Below, one piece after another: positions 36,461-48,400 of a DNA stretch of 64,000 bases. Below the pieces are notes generated by a model. That model had not been told where the DNA came from. It ran no database searches and was given only the letters and a program-made list of their open reading frames with translations. Each line of letters starts with the position of its first letter. Position 1 is the first letter of the stretch. The DNA lies in the NCBI GenBank assembly GCA_024449915.1, contig JAMZAV010000634.1, positions 1-64,000 on the forward strand. Direction: 5' to 3'. The translations under genes and the position numbers were made by a program. Source of the stretch: Sweltsa coloradensis (taxonomy: Eukaryota > Arthropoda > Insecta > Plecoptera > Chloroperlidae).

Positions 36461-38539
36461 TAAACCCATTCGAACTACACCGAAATATATTACCAATATA
36501 TAAAATGTTTTACTCACCTTATACGTGTCCGAAGAGATTTTAAAAAATCCCAAGAACCTACACATTCACCTATATTTTGATTTTGCTATTTTATCCTCCA
36601 TGGCCGGAAACTGCGTCACATCCACCGCCCATCAACCTTGCGTTTCCCTTACCAGAACGCGCTGTCGTGTCAACCACTTATTATTGATGAACTCTTTGGA
36701 AATCCGCTTATCCGCCTACTTATACACGCAAAACTCGTTGAATAGGCGTGCTTAGATAACCGAGGTATCTCCTTAAGATGTCGAGGGCACATTATTTTAA
36801 CGTGTTTGAAAGCTCTCCGCTGTATTGGAGCTGACTTATCTAGGAGCTACAACGTTACTCGTAAATGCCCGATACTATTAGAGTGGATCTCCGTTGAAGA
36901 GGGCTACGTGCCTCACATGCAGATCCGACCACGATATGATGTGACATGATAGGCTGTACGCGACGAGATACTGCAAAATGTTCACGTGTATTTTCTGAGG
37001 TTCAAGTCATATTTTTGTAAAGAAAAAATACTTTCTAACAAAGGATCTCGGCTGCTGCATTTGCGACCTAGCTCCAAACACAAGAGCTAGTTCAGTGAAA
37101 GGCGAATCTTAAGTTGCATTTTTAACACCCAAACTATCCTACAAACTACTACTAAATATTACACTCTTTCCTAAATTACTTAAGTTAGCCTCCTAACAAG
37201 GATCATACCGAGTAAACTGGAGGTTCTACGGCGAAGATTCATATTTTACCTGTCATCCGCACAATTAATATGAAGCGACTCACGGACTAAAAGATTCAGC
37301 GCCAACATGGATGTTGACAAGGAAGGTTGTGATTTCGATTCTTACTACTCATATTGAGGTTACGTTCTGCAGAACACTTTTCTAGTCATTCACAACCAAT
37401 CAAATATGTTTTGCTTTTTCTGAAATTTTCTTGCTTTTATTTTCAATTTTAAACATAAGTAATATAACATCTATTCACTCCGTTAAATTCATATTGTATT
37501 TTTATTTGGTTGTATTACTTTACATTATACAGTACAATACCATTGATAGTACCATATGCCCAGAAATATCCAAGTATTAATTTGTTTCATACCACGGTTT
37601 ACAAGATGTCTGTATCTCGCATCTGGCACGTTTTACAATTTTCACTTCCAATAATCGAGTTTTTCAGAGCGTCGTCTTTGTGAGCTTATAACTACTAAGT
37701 CCCTTGAGAGTGCATTCATGATGTTTGCAGAGAAATCCAAGCGACCCCTCGCTGGTTGATAGCGTGTTGACCACTGAAGATTGAGCCTCGTTTCTCTTGC
37801 CTCATGACGTCATGAATATAAGAACGGAAGCACACAGCTGTTTTCAGATATGAATACAGGAAGTTCTATTGGCACTTGGTGTAAAAGAAACCAAGGAAAA
37901 CAGCCGCGGGCGAACCACACAAACCTTTCAACAACATTGATCAGTAAACTTGAACCGTCGTTGTCGTGGACTTTAAACTTTAAAAACTAACATTGTGGGG
38001 AGATATTATTTATTTTATTACTAACTTAAAGTGGTTGAGAGAATAATGAACACAGACAAATAAGTACTTATATTCGTTTATCATTAGATAATATAACTAT
38101 CAATATTTTTAAGTTAGACTTTGCAGAATTTTTTATTTTTAATATTTTAGCGTTGATAGTTTTTTTTGTAGTTATAATATGACTCTTATTTTCCATAAGT
38201 ACAAGGGATTCCCAACTGTGCTTTAAGTTCCTAAATAATTAGTGCTGTAGTAAAGTTTGGTCTGAGTATTTTGCAATTGTTCAGATCTTTCCTTTAGTAT
38301 AGGTTACAAGAGTGGTACTATATCCTTAGATCCAACACTTCGCCGAGTTCCTCACTCTTGCTTCTAGAAGACTGTTACTGACTTATGCCATGATGTTTTA
38401 GAGTTTCTGGGTGATCAACCACTACAGCAGCGTCGTCCTGTGCTGGCGCACATTTCTTCCTGATTCAGTCTTTGTGTACAGCGCTCTGACTGAGTGTGAC
38501 TTTACGTTGTTCTGACTGAGTGTTGACCACGTGTTCCAG

Positions 38540-38631
38540 GTGTTTGACTGCCGATATGTGACGACAACGAGTGGAATGTTTGAAGCTCTCTGCAACCACA
38601 TAAAGTACAGCACTAACAAAGGAAACATCAG
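38540..38631 (+). CDS. NOS: Nitric oxide synthase exon: oxygenase domain
   Basis: Thirty codons plus two bases encode [16 protein letters not shown] and [14 protein letters not shown], continuing the oxygenase domain directly after ...QWSKLQ of the previous exon. Acceptor CCAG|GTG and donor CAG|GTAGGA fit. The trailing AG combines with the first G of the next exon to make Arg. The segment lies between the heme Cys and the tetrahydrobiopterin/arginine-binding core and is one of the most insect-like stretches of the protein. Confidence 0.97.
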
Positions 38632-40424
38632 GTAGGAGGACACAATTAGTACATCTTTAGGAATGATTTTAGCAACTTTTAAAAAATTGCATAGCGCAAA
38701 TAAAATGCATCCTTTTTATGACTTTCCTGAGCATCGGGTACAGGGAAACACAGAAGAGGGAGCGAAGCTAGTTTACAGATCTACGATGAAGATCAAACAA
38801 ATAAAATCATTTTTGGTGGAGGTGCCGGGTTAGGCTACAATTTTAAAATCTTCGCTGTTTGATCTTTAACTCACTGGTAGAGGCGTTGGGCTCGCAAATA
38901 AACAACTTTTGGGTGGATAGTCACTCATCCCTTACACCCAGGGTCTCCAGGAACATCATGTTTGAAAGACAATACCAACAATAAAAAACGCATGTCCATC
39001 GGACGTCGTGTTCGTCTGTGCCGGGAGAGTTTACACACGCACAGACGCACATACGGACGGACAGAAATGTAATGCTTTGCTTCCTCAAATATTATTTATT
39101 ATAAATAATATAATAAATATAACATAATATAATATTATATAATATTTATTTATAGTTAAATTGAGTCACATCATATCTTTAAAGAAAAATGTTTCAACAG
39201 AATTATAATTTATCAAAATGACTTTAAAGTACATATTTAGTCCTGAATTTGACGTAGAAGGTAAGGTATAAAGTAATACTGTATTGCAGTGCCAAGTACG
39301 TAATATCTACTTGAAAATGCATATTGTGACAGGTATAGCATTGATTACGTATCGCCAAGATATCAGCGTGGCAAAAAATAACATCACAAATGTGTTTTAG
39401 GCTGTACGTCTCACAAATTGACCTCTCTTAGCAAGTCTGCTATATACGTAACTTCCAGTGCGCTTTTAAAGTTTTGGGTTTGAGGGTTTAAAGGCGTCAT
39501 TACTTCCCAATCCACGCCCATTGAGCTTGGCTTTATTTCTGGAAAGTATAGACTAAACGTTTTATTTGTCCGGCAACTCGCTCCCGTCTGGCCAGATAGA
39601 AAGCTTCCCTGCCAACAGTGTGTAACGGATTCCTAGTATATGTTTGATATTGTGATGTATGTTCCAACTATAACCCCATGCTCGATTTCCGTCACAAGTG
39701 TAATCCGACTTAACGTTGTATCCAGTTGTGAATCTCATACGCAGCTAAAGTTTAAAAATAAGTTACTCTGACTAAAATCCTTCCAATTTACCAAAAAGCA
39801 TGTTGTGCCCTAACGGTGTAGAAAATAATACTTAGAAAGTAATTATGCAAAATAAATTCAAAGAAAGTAGCTAAACTCAAACGTTTAAAAAATAAGAACC
39901 TAGATGTTTATTTAAAATTCGGAAAATTAACAAACAAAAAACTCGTAAAAACTCCCTTAAGAACAATGGGGAAAAGAAACTCTGTAAAGGGAAAAGAACC
40001 GATTAGTAAAACGATCCCTGCCTCAATAAACTTCAAACTTGTTGAGTCAAAGGGCAAGAGGGCAAGGATGGATCTAATTACAAAATCAATTAGAAACAAC
40101 TCTAAATATTTTAGCCTTTTTCTGCATTTATGTCTTAAAGATGGTCGTCTCGTCTGTAACAAATACGGTTAACGAGACATTTTTTAACACTAAAGGCGGG
40201 TATTTCAACAATATTTTATTAGATTAGAACTAATTTAAATAAATTGTTATGTTGTTGGTTTAATGTTAAAGCTGATAGAACATCCTATGTATTTGAAATG
40301 TGCCTCTTTCTGTGATCAGTGTTCTCTGGGAGGAACATATAAAGGAATATCTTTCGATCAACCACACACCTCAATAATACCATTACTGACTAACAACCGA
40401 CTTACTGCTATGCTTCAATGTATA

Positions 40425-40640
40425 CTTATACCGGCTCATGCGTGAGGCGTGTAACTCTGCCTCAAGAGGTCACGGTTTCAAATCCCGCCACCGCCAGTAG
40501 TGAATTAAAGTTGTTTTCCTGGTTTTCTTAAGTCGTTAAGGGGAATGCTGGGATTCAGTTCTCTTTTACAGCCCTCGGGCGTTCCTCTTCCAATTACCGT
40601 ATACCCTAATAAAATAACCTAGTTAGTCACCTGAAAAGAG
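40425..40640 (+). mobile_element. tRNA-derived SINE
   Basis: Starts with a tRNA-like head (GGCTCATGCGTGAGGCG ... CACGGTTTCAAATCCCGCC, the latter a B box) followed by TGGTTTTCTTAAGTCG, GGGGAATGCTGGGATTCAG and the GCGTTCCTCTTCCAATTACC block. The order 'box B - GGTTTTC - AATGCYGGGAT - TTCCAAT' is a recurrent SINE body layout in arthropods. No clear tail or target duplication. Confidence 0.6.
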
Positions 40641-40977
40641 TCACGCCGGATAATCCTACGTGTACCCTAGACCGTGGTCATGATTACGAAATAGGTTTTA
40701 CTATTGTTTACTAACTGGTTTACTTGATTTAACGCTTTAAAAAAACTGTTTATGAAGCATATTTACTTGTTACTAATAAGTTCCCCCCAACTTGATTGAA
40801 AAATAAATAAATAAAAAATAATCTTATGAGTAACGTCAACAAAAAATCTAAAAACAAACATTTATAAATAAAAAATATTATAATTATGTGAATGACTACG
40901 TGTGTCTCTCAAATACTTAGCATCTCAATAATTAAAGCTTTTATTAAAATCACCTTTTCAGATGTCTCGATTTGGCT

Positions 40978-41270
40978 AATCGGGAAACACTCCCGTGGGT
41001 GTAATTGTTTTTATTTACTACAATTCAGAAATTAAAAAAGTCCGCCCCAACCGGGAATCGAACCACGGATCTCCCACATTCCAGGTGGACGTCTTAACCA
41101 CTAGACCATCAGGACGTTATAATGCAACTACAATTCAGAGATTAAAATGTACCCGTCCTGATGGTCTAGTGGTTAAGACGTCCACCTGGAATGTGGGAGA
41201 GCCGTGGTTCGATTCCTGTTGGGGCGGACTTTTTTAATTTCTGAATTGTAGTAAATAAAAACCTTTTCAG
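40978..41270. repeat. Two tRNA-like sequences in inverted orientation
   Basis: A minus-strand tRNA-like copy (41117 to about 41042) and a plus-strand copy (41155-41227) face each other across a ~38 bp loop, flanked by inverted TTTATTTACTACAATTCAG. The plus copy folds as a 73 nt cloverleaf: a 7 bp acceptor pairing (CCGTCCT/GGGGCGG with G-T pairs), a D arm around TAGTGGTTAA, a 5 bp anticodon stem with loop CTGGAAT (anticodon GGA by position) and a B box GGTTCGATTCC. T-stem pairing is poor, and the long variable arm expected of a Ser tRNA is missing, so it is probably an element, not a gene. The motif CGGGAAACACTCCCG lies at the left end (about 40980). Confidence 0.7.
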
Positions 41271-41279
41271 ATGTCTCGT

Positions 41280-43228
41280 TGATTTTCTGTTTTACATTAA
41301 TTTTACGAGCCTTTTGTATTGTCATGGGATATGGATAAGGGCACTTTAATGTTATGTTTGGTAGGTTGTTGTTTTAATTTGGGTAGGGCTGTCGAGATGT
41401 TGTTGTCCTCGTGTAAGGACCCTGCACGGATCGTGTCCCTATATCTCGCGGTGTTCGTTACAATTTATAAGATATAAGACGGCAACCACATCAAACGTGG
41501 CTTTATCTTCAGCCGTATCAGTTCATACAAAAGCATATGAAGGGTCAGCAAAAATGAAGATCTCAAATAAATCAGTTTATCCTGTAGAATCTCGCTGTAA
41601 GCTATTGAACAATGCCGTCAACTAGCGACCGTGCGCTCGGCGCGTATGCTCGCCACGTCATCAGCTAGGAGAGAGGGTGGTTGGTTGCTACGCAGCTTTG
41701 TCAGCGGAAATCTGCGGGGGTGAAATCGTGCGAGGCCTCTTTACTCGCGGCTGAGATAGAAGCCTCCTCAGAGAGATGCTACAGACAGCGGGGTGGTACG
41801 ATTAGAAAAGAAGAAGACTGTGATTAGCTGATGTAATTACAAGTTTGACTTTCATTGGCCTCTACACAAAACAATTTAGCTGCCTTGCATCGTAGATTAT
41901 TTTATCAAATATTAAATACTAGGCATATAGCTTTTAGTTAATTAACTGTGCTACAGAGTGTAATGAAAGCCTACTCATACGAGTAACTTATTTTCTTCGT
42001 GCTATGTTGTACCGAGCGAGTGTTTGGGGGATAAGGAAGAGAGGAATGATTGTCAACAAATAAATGCCCTTATTAAAATAAACACACTAGGCAAAAACTA
42101 AATACAATTATATTGTGAACCAATGGGAAAGTAACAAATTATATTATTTTTAAATTGTTTGTAAATGAAATGGGATACATAAAAATAAACAGCTCTACAA
42201 GTTCCTTAATGGATTTGGGACTTATAATATTATTTCTTACCTTTGATTGGGCAAGAAAGGCTCTTGTAAAGTAGGCAAATGATGAAAACTTAAGCAGATT
42301 GTTAAGACCTAACACGTTAATTTGTTATTGAATATGTGAATAGCAGTGTAAATTAGAAATTCGTTAAATTTGTGTAGATTTCCCCGTATAGGCCTAGGTT
42401 CTATCGACTTTTCCTATTCATTTTCTAAAACTTTTTAATCATAGTATTCTACCAAATACAAGAAATAAGGAATTACTTTACCGGGTATAGTTATAATTTG
42501 CCAACCCATAAGTCGGCGTACTTCCAGTGATGAGAATGTAACTCGCATCCTCGCATCATTAATCTCACGCTAACATTGAGCCACCTCTAAAGGGTTGATG
42601 GTTTAATCTCAGTTCGGACGAAACAAATTCACTTAACTGAGAGTTTTTTTAAACTCAGAATATCCTAGTTATAGAACGAGAAGTTTCCACGTTTGATCCA
42701 ACATAAATAATTTCCTACTTCGGTCGTGAGATATGCAGGCCTTATCGCAGTTCTACACCCAGCAGTATAGTATGCTTGGCAGGTCCTAACTAACTCCTTG
42801 TTGTTTGTTTGTATGCCTGGCATTTCAATACAGCCAGTCCAGCGGCTAGGACAATAATCTGAGTTATGTAATGTTAAATAACGATAAACCCCAGTTACAA
42901 CCTCAAGGCTTTGAAGGTTGTAAATAAACTATGAAAGAATCGTAAAATAACTTATTATACTTCTTGTTATTCTCAGCACAGCAGTGAACAAAGTGCCATT
43001 CTAGAAGAAACATTTTAGCGTCCACAAAATTAATGTATAGATGGAAGTAGCACTTCCGCACTAGTAGTTCATATATAGTTAAAAGTGCGTCAATAAAACA
43101 TTAGTTTTTGATAAAATATAGCAAGTGTTTATGTTGATCATTAGCTGCATCAATTATTACAGTTACGTAATGCGTATTGCTTTACCAAATTTTTGGACGT
43201 GGAACGTATTGTCCACAATTTACCTAAA
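41280..43228. other. Intronic non-coding stretch
   Basis: No exon found. GC-richer from 41590 to 41790 (GTGCGCTCGGCGCGTATG, CGCGGCTGAGATAG) without recognisable coding content. At 42590-42640 a phrase GGGTTGATGGTTTAATCTCA may be a further SINE remnant. Confidence 0.35.
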
Positions 43229-43972
43229 CTAGGAAAACGCTTAAGTCCCGCCGCGTTGTTGGATGAGCGTAATTGGTGCATTGAGCTGCCATGTGTTGTG
43301 CGGATTTTCTGTTGTTCTGTGAAAAAATCATTACTAAGTTGAAGATTTTTTTTTATTTAATTAAATTAAATGAAAAATTGACCTAAATTTTTTTTTTTTT
43401 AGTTAATTGTAATTTTAAAAAAGGAAAAAATCGTAATACTGAAATTTTCATAAGAAATAATTATTTAATTGCGCACAAATTTTACACAAATATATGAATT
43501 TATAAAATTAAGGTTCTGTGAAAAAATTATTACAATAGGATAAAGCATATAGGTGTTATAAGTCAAAGAATTGTTTTAAAAAAGAAAAAAAACGAAAAAA
43601 TTCGATTTTCATGAGAAATAGCTTTTTGATTGCGCTCAAATTTCACACGAATACATAAATTCATGAAATTAAGGTTCTGTGAAAAATCATTAAAATCGGA
43701 CTAAGCACGTAGGTGTTATAAGCTGAAGAATTTTTTTAAAAATAAAAAAATGAAATGGAATGAAATAATTTTTCGATTGCGCTCAAAAACGTGGCAGTTC
43801 TTCGTTCAAAGATTTCGAAGGCCTCCATAAAATTTCATCGCAATTGGAGTATCGGTTTAGCCGGAATCGTGTTAACAGACACACAAAAATACAGAAAAAA
43901 AAAAAACATTCCGGATTTTTTTCTCCAGTGTAGTGAAATGGAATCTTCGCTTCGCTCGCTACGCTCATCCAA
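43229..43972 (-). mobile_element. Helentron-like element, copy C (subfamily 1)
   Basis: Plus-strand ends are CTAGGAAAACGCTTAAGTCC and CGCTACGCTCATCCAA. Read on the minus strand: 5' TTGGATGAGCGTAGCGAGCG, 3' subterminal GCTCATCCAACAACGCGG, hairpin AACGC/GCGTT and final CTAG before T. Two internal ~155 bp units and an A-run near 43895. It is followed 142 bp later by a tandem copy in the same orientation. Confidence 0.7.
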
Positions 43973-44114
43973 CAACTTGTAGCGATTAATTATTTATATT
44001 GAAAACATTTTTAAGGAACATTAGTGCAATGAAATTGTCAATTATAAGATGACACGTACATTTTTTATTTATGCGGCAAAACATTTTCGTTGACCTTAGG
44101 AAAATTATACTAAA

Positions 44115-44799
44115 CTAGGAAAACGCTGAAGTCCCGCCGCGTTGTTGGATGAGCGTAATTGGTGCATTGAGCTGCCATGTGTTACGCAGATTTTCTGTTG
44201 TTCTGTGAAAAAATCATTACTTAGTCGAAGATTTTTTTTTAATTAAATTAAATTAAATAAAAAATAACTTAATTTTTTTAATTAATCGTAATTTTTAAAA
44301 AAGAAAAAAATCGTAAAATTGCAATTTTCATAAGAAATAAATATTAGATTGCGCTCAAATTTAACACGAATATATTAATTCATAAAATTAAGGTTCTGTG
44401 AAAAAATAATTACAATAGGATAAAGCATGTAGGTGTAATAAGTCAAAGAATTGTTTTAAAAAAGAAAAAACCCATAAAATTTCGATTTTCATGAGAAATA
44501 ATTTTTCGATTACGCTCAAATTTCGCACGAATATCTCAATTCATGAAATTAAGGTTCTGCGAAAAAATCATTAAAATCGGATAAACATGTAGGTGTTATG
44601 AGTCGAAGAAAGTTTTTTAAAAATCGAAAAAATCGTAAAATTGCGTTTTTTATGAGAAAAATTTCCGATTGCGCTCAAAAACGTGTCAGTTCTAAGTTCA
44701 GAGATTTCGAAGGCCTCCATGAAATTCCATCGCAATCGGAGTATCGGTTTAGCCGGAATCGTGTTAACAGACACACAAAAATACAGAAAGAAAGAAGGA

Positions 44800-44847
<48 letters not shown>

Positions 44848-44939
44848 AAAGAAAGAAAAAAAAACATTCCGGATTTTTTTCTCCAGTGTAGTGAAATGGA
44901 ATCTTCGCTTCGCTCGCTACGCTCGCTACGCTCATCCAA
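44115..44939 (-). mobile_element. Helentron-like element, copy D (subfamily 1)
   Basis: Same ends as copy C. Contains at least three ~155 bp internal units and an expanded (GAAA)n microsatellite at about 44787-44850 in the position where other copies have a pure A-run. Frames through it are Lys/Arg or Phe/Ser runs and not genes. The internal satellite plus microsatellite is a usual feature of HINE/DINE-like elements. Confidence 0.72.
44787..44850. repeat. (GAAA)n microsatellite inside copy D
   Basis: About fifteen GAAA/AAAG units with a few interruptions. Confidence 0.93.
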
Positions 44940-45908
44940 TAATCCGCTTGTGTGTAGAACTAAAGTACGTTCAGTATTCCTTTACAAAAACAAACTTAAA
45001 CCGTACTATTGTTGAGCGAAGACACTGCGATACGGAAGCGCCCCACACCACACGGACAAGACGAGAGCTTCTCCACTAAAGCTGAACATCCAGACTTAGG
45101 TAAACGAGCTACTTGAGAGCGTTAGCCAAGCAAAGAGAAGTCAACACGAAGACTCGGACTGGATCAAACGGAATCGAGCAATGAGTGTTTGCTTCGAGGC
45201 TTCAGACCAGTCTAATAGGCATGTCCTCTGTACATGACGTGATGACGCGTCCTAGGGACCTAGAAGACATAAAAAAAGACAGCATACTTGAACCCAGTTG
45301 TGTATTTAATGATAGTCAAAAACAATAGTTCTATTAATTGAATTTTATACATTTTAACCGTTTATAATATTTAAAGCACAATTATTGTTTTAATATGTTG
45401 ATGATTATTATGTCACAATTACGGAAATGTTTGAGTGCTTCTCTGGCAAGATTTACAAATGCAATATTGTGACTTATGTGTGGTTTGGTAAGGAATAAAC
45501 CTATCAAGGATGAATTATTATAGACACTGGTTCAATAAAACGTGCCTGATTTATTATGTCTAGAACTGTTTTTCAGTTACGTGCACTTCCTATTGTACAG
45601 TCGGCTGCCATAGCTGTAGCTTTACACGAGAAGAACGATGTTCGAAGAGAGTGTTATGGATAGAACGACGTTTAATATTGATATGGTATTAACGTTAAAT
45701 GTTTGCAATTGCTTATAAGGTCTAGACCGAGGTGACTTGAGATATTCCCACGGCTGAAACCCGTATTCCTGTATAGAAACCAGTTTAATTTTTGGCACCT
45801 GTTGGAAAGTATGCTAGATAGGTAAAGTAAAGCGTAGATTCAGGTTACATTATTCCGCTGTTATCAATAGGTACTGATTGGAATAATACGTGAAAAAATG
45901 ATTTTAAA

Positions 45909-46675
45909 CTAGGAAAACGCTAAAGTCCCGCCGCGTTGATGGATGAGCTTTTTTAAAGTTTTTAGTTTGCGTGGGATGTCTTTACTTTTGCAAGTGCTTT
46001 GTTTTTCTGCCGACGCATTGTAGGTGATTGTTGTCAAGTTTCTATTGTTTCTTGTTAATTTGTTATTATTTAACGTAAAAATCTTACATTAAAAGCTATA
46101 TTTCTATGGATTCTGGCTAACTTTTTCAACATTTTCTTTCAAAAGGTACTACATCACCATAACCTTAATGTCCATGTATAATATGAACGTTGTAGCCCCC
46201 CCGTTTGGTCAGAATTGGCCCAAATGGCACGAAAATATCGCACAAAAAGTCAAAAAACGTATATTAAAAGCTTTATTTCTCTCGATTCTGGCTAACTTTT
46301 TCAACTTTTTCTTTCAGAAAGCAATACATCACCATAACCTTAATGTCCATGTGAAATATGAACGTTGTAGCCCCACCCGTTTGATCAGAATTGGCCCAAA
46401 TGGCACGAAAAGATCGCACTAAAAATCGAAAAAAATCGTAAAAGTACGATATTTATGAGAAATATTTCGTCGATTGTACCCAAAACGTGGCAAGTCTAAG
46501 TTCAGAGAAAACGAAGGTCGTGTCAAATTTTCATCAAGACCGCATATGCCGTTTGCCCGGTAAAGAGCGAACAAAAAGACAGAAAAACGAAAAAAAAAAA
46601 AAAAAAAAAAAAAAACACCCGAGCTAAATTTTTTGGGGGGTCGGTGAAATTGAAGTCTTCGCTTCGCTCATCCAA
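45909..46675 (-). mobile_element. Helentron-like element, copy E (subfamily 2)
   Basis: Ends as in copy A (CTAGGAAAACGCTAAAGTCC ... TTCGCTTCGCTCATCCAA). The internal ~170 bp unit with AAGGTACTACATCACC and CCGTTTGGTCAGAATTGG occurs twice (about 46080-46250 and 46255-46430). A-run near 46590, then ACACCCGAGCTAAATTTTTT. Confidence 0.72.
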
Positions 46676-46846
46676 TCATTCCTAGGACTGTGCAAGAAGA
46701 AGTTTTGACAGCGAGGTCGGGACTGCTCGGGTAGGGACAACACAGCCGATATATAAAACTTCATGTGTCAATCTTACATTAAGATTTCCTGCCATTCACT
46801 TTCTTTTTTCTGTATTTTTAACGAATAGCATTATTTATGTAAGCTA

Positions 46847-47637
46847 CTAGGAAAACGCTAAAGTCCCGCCGCGTTGATGGATGAGCGTTTGTTTTGTAAG
46901 TTTTTTTCTGCGTTTTGTGCGTTTGTTTGCACATTTCCTTTGCAAGTGCTTTTTGAATGCATTGTGGAGGTGATTGTTGTCAAGTTTCTATTGTTATTTG
47001 TTAATTGGTATTATAAACTTCAAAAAACTCATATTAAAACCTTTATTTCTGTAGATTCTGACTAATTTTTTCAACTTTTTCTTTCAAAAGGTACTACATC
47101 ACCATAACCTTAATGTCCATGTGAAATCTGAACGTTGTAGCCCTACCCGTTTGGTCAGAATCGGCCCAAATGTGACGAAAATATCGCACTAAAAATTGAA
47201 AACTAATATTAAAACCTTTATTTCTATGGATTCTAGCTAACTTTTTCAACTTTTTCTTTCAAAAGGTACTACATCACCATAATCTTAATGTCCATGTGAA
47301 ATATGAACGTTGTAGACCCACCCGTTTGGTCAGAATCGGCCCAAATGTTACGAAAATATTGCACTAAAAATCGAAAAAAATCGTAAAAGTACGATATTCA
47401 TGAGAAATATTTCTTCGATTGTACCCAAAAACAATACACCTCTAAGTTCAGAGAAAACGAAGGTCCGGTCAAATTTTCATCAAGATCGCATATGCCGTTT
47501 GCCCGGAATCGAGCGAACAAACAGACGGAAAAACAAAAAAAAAAAAAAAAAAAAAAAACACCCGAGCTAAATTTTTTGGGGGGTCAGTGAAATTGAAGTC
47601 TTCGCTTCCGCTCGCTACGCTCGCTACGCTCATCCAA
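46847..47637 (-). mobile_element. Helentron-like element, copy F (subfamily 2)
   Basis: Same terminal structure. Two internal ~170 bp units (about 47030-47205 and 47205-47380), an A-run near 47535 and an expanded CTCGCTACGCTCGCTACGCT terminus. Its 5' end (minus-strand sense) lies 9 bp from the 5' end of the opposite copy G. Confidence 0.72.
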
Positions 47638-47646
47638 AATGGATAA

Positions 47647-48400
47647 TTGGATGAGTGAAGCGAAGACTTCAATTTGACTTTGTGTTTTTTTGTTTGTTTT
47701 TTACTTACGTCGTTACCCCAAGAAAAATAGCTCGGGTGTTTTGTTTTTGTTAGATTTTTTGGCTGTTTGTTCGCTCTCTACCGGGCAAACGGCATATGCG
47801 ATCTTGATGAAAATTATAGGGGACCTTCGAAATCTCTGAACTTAGAGCTGTATTGTTTTTGGGTACAATCAAAGAAATATTTCTCATAAATATCGTACTT
47901 TTACGATTTTTTTCGATTTTTAGTGCGATATTTTCGTGATATTTGGCAAACGGCTATACTCCGATATTGATGAAACTTTACAGGAACGTTTAAAATCACT
48001 GAAATTATATATGATATGATTTAAGAGACATTTGAAAAATTATTTCTTATAGAAATATTACTTTTACGATTTTTTCTCCGGTTTTTAATACGATATTTTC
48101 GTGACATTTGGTCCGATTTTGACCAAACGGGTGGGGCTACAACGTATATATTTTACATTAAAATAAAGATTATGGTGATGTAGTACCTCTTGAAAGAAAA
48201 AGTTGAAAAAGTTGGTCAAAATTCATAGAAATAAAGGTTTTAATATAAGCCTTATGCAGGTATATAATGAACAAGTAATATCAAGTAACTAAAGAAAAAG
48301 TAAAGAGATTCCACATAAAAACGTAATCATTGAATAGAAATATTCAAAAAAAATCTCATCCATCAACGCGACTGGAAAAAGCGTTCGCGAAGCGGCCTAG
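47647..48400 (+). mobile_element. Helentron-like element, copy G (subfamily 2, plus strand)
   Basis: Begins TTGGATGAGTGAAGCGAAGA, carries the family interior in inverse order (CTCTACCGGGCAAACGGCA, then CCGATTTTGACCAAACGG) and ends CTCATCCATCAACGCG ... GCGTTCGCGAAGCGGCCTAG before T, with a hairpin CGCG/CGCG-type region. With copy F it makes a ~1.5 kb head-to-head inverted pair. Confidence 0.72.

Larger units (their letters stand above)
32518..38539 (+). other. NOS intron (6.0 kb) between heme and second visible exon
   Basis: Contains a retroelement 3' end (33165-33450), a tRNA-like fold-back element (35410-35640) and a repeat 3' end (36338-36460). Elsewhere (32520-33160, 33460-35400, 35640-36330, 36470-38530) nothing coding is recognised. 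A palindromic CRE-type site TGACGTCA lies at 37805-37812. Confidence 0.8.

Noticed and set aside
41155..41227. Functional tRNA (anticodon GGA)
   Set aside because: Weak T stem, no long variable arm for Ser, and an inverted partner copy with element-type flanks point to a repeat.
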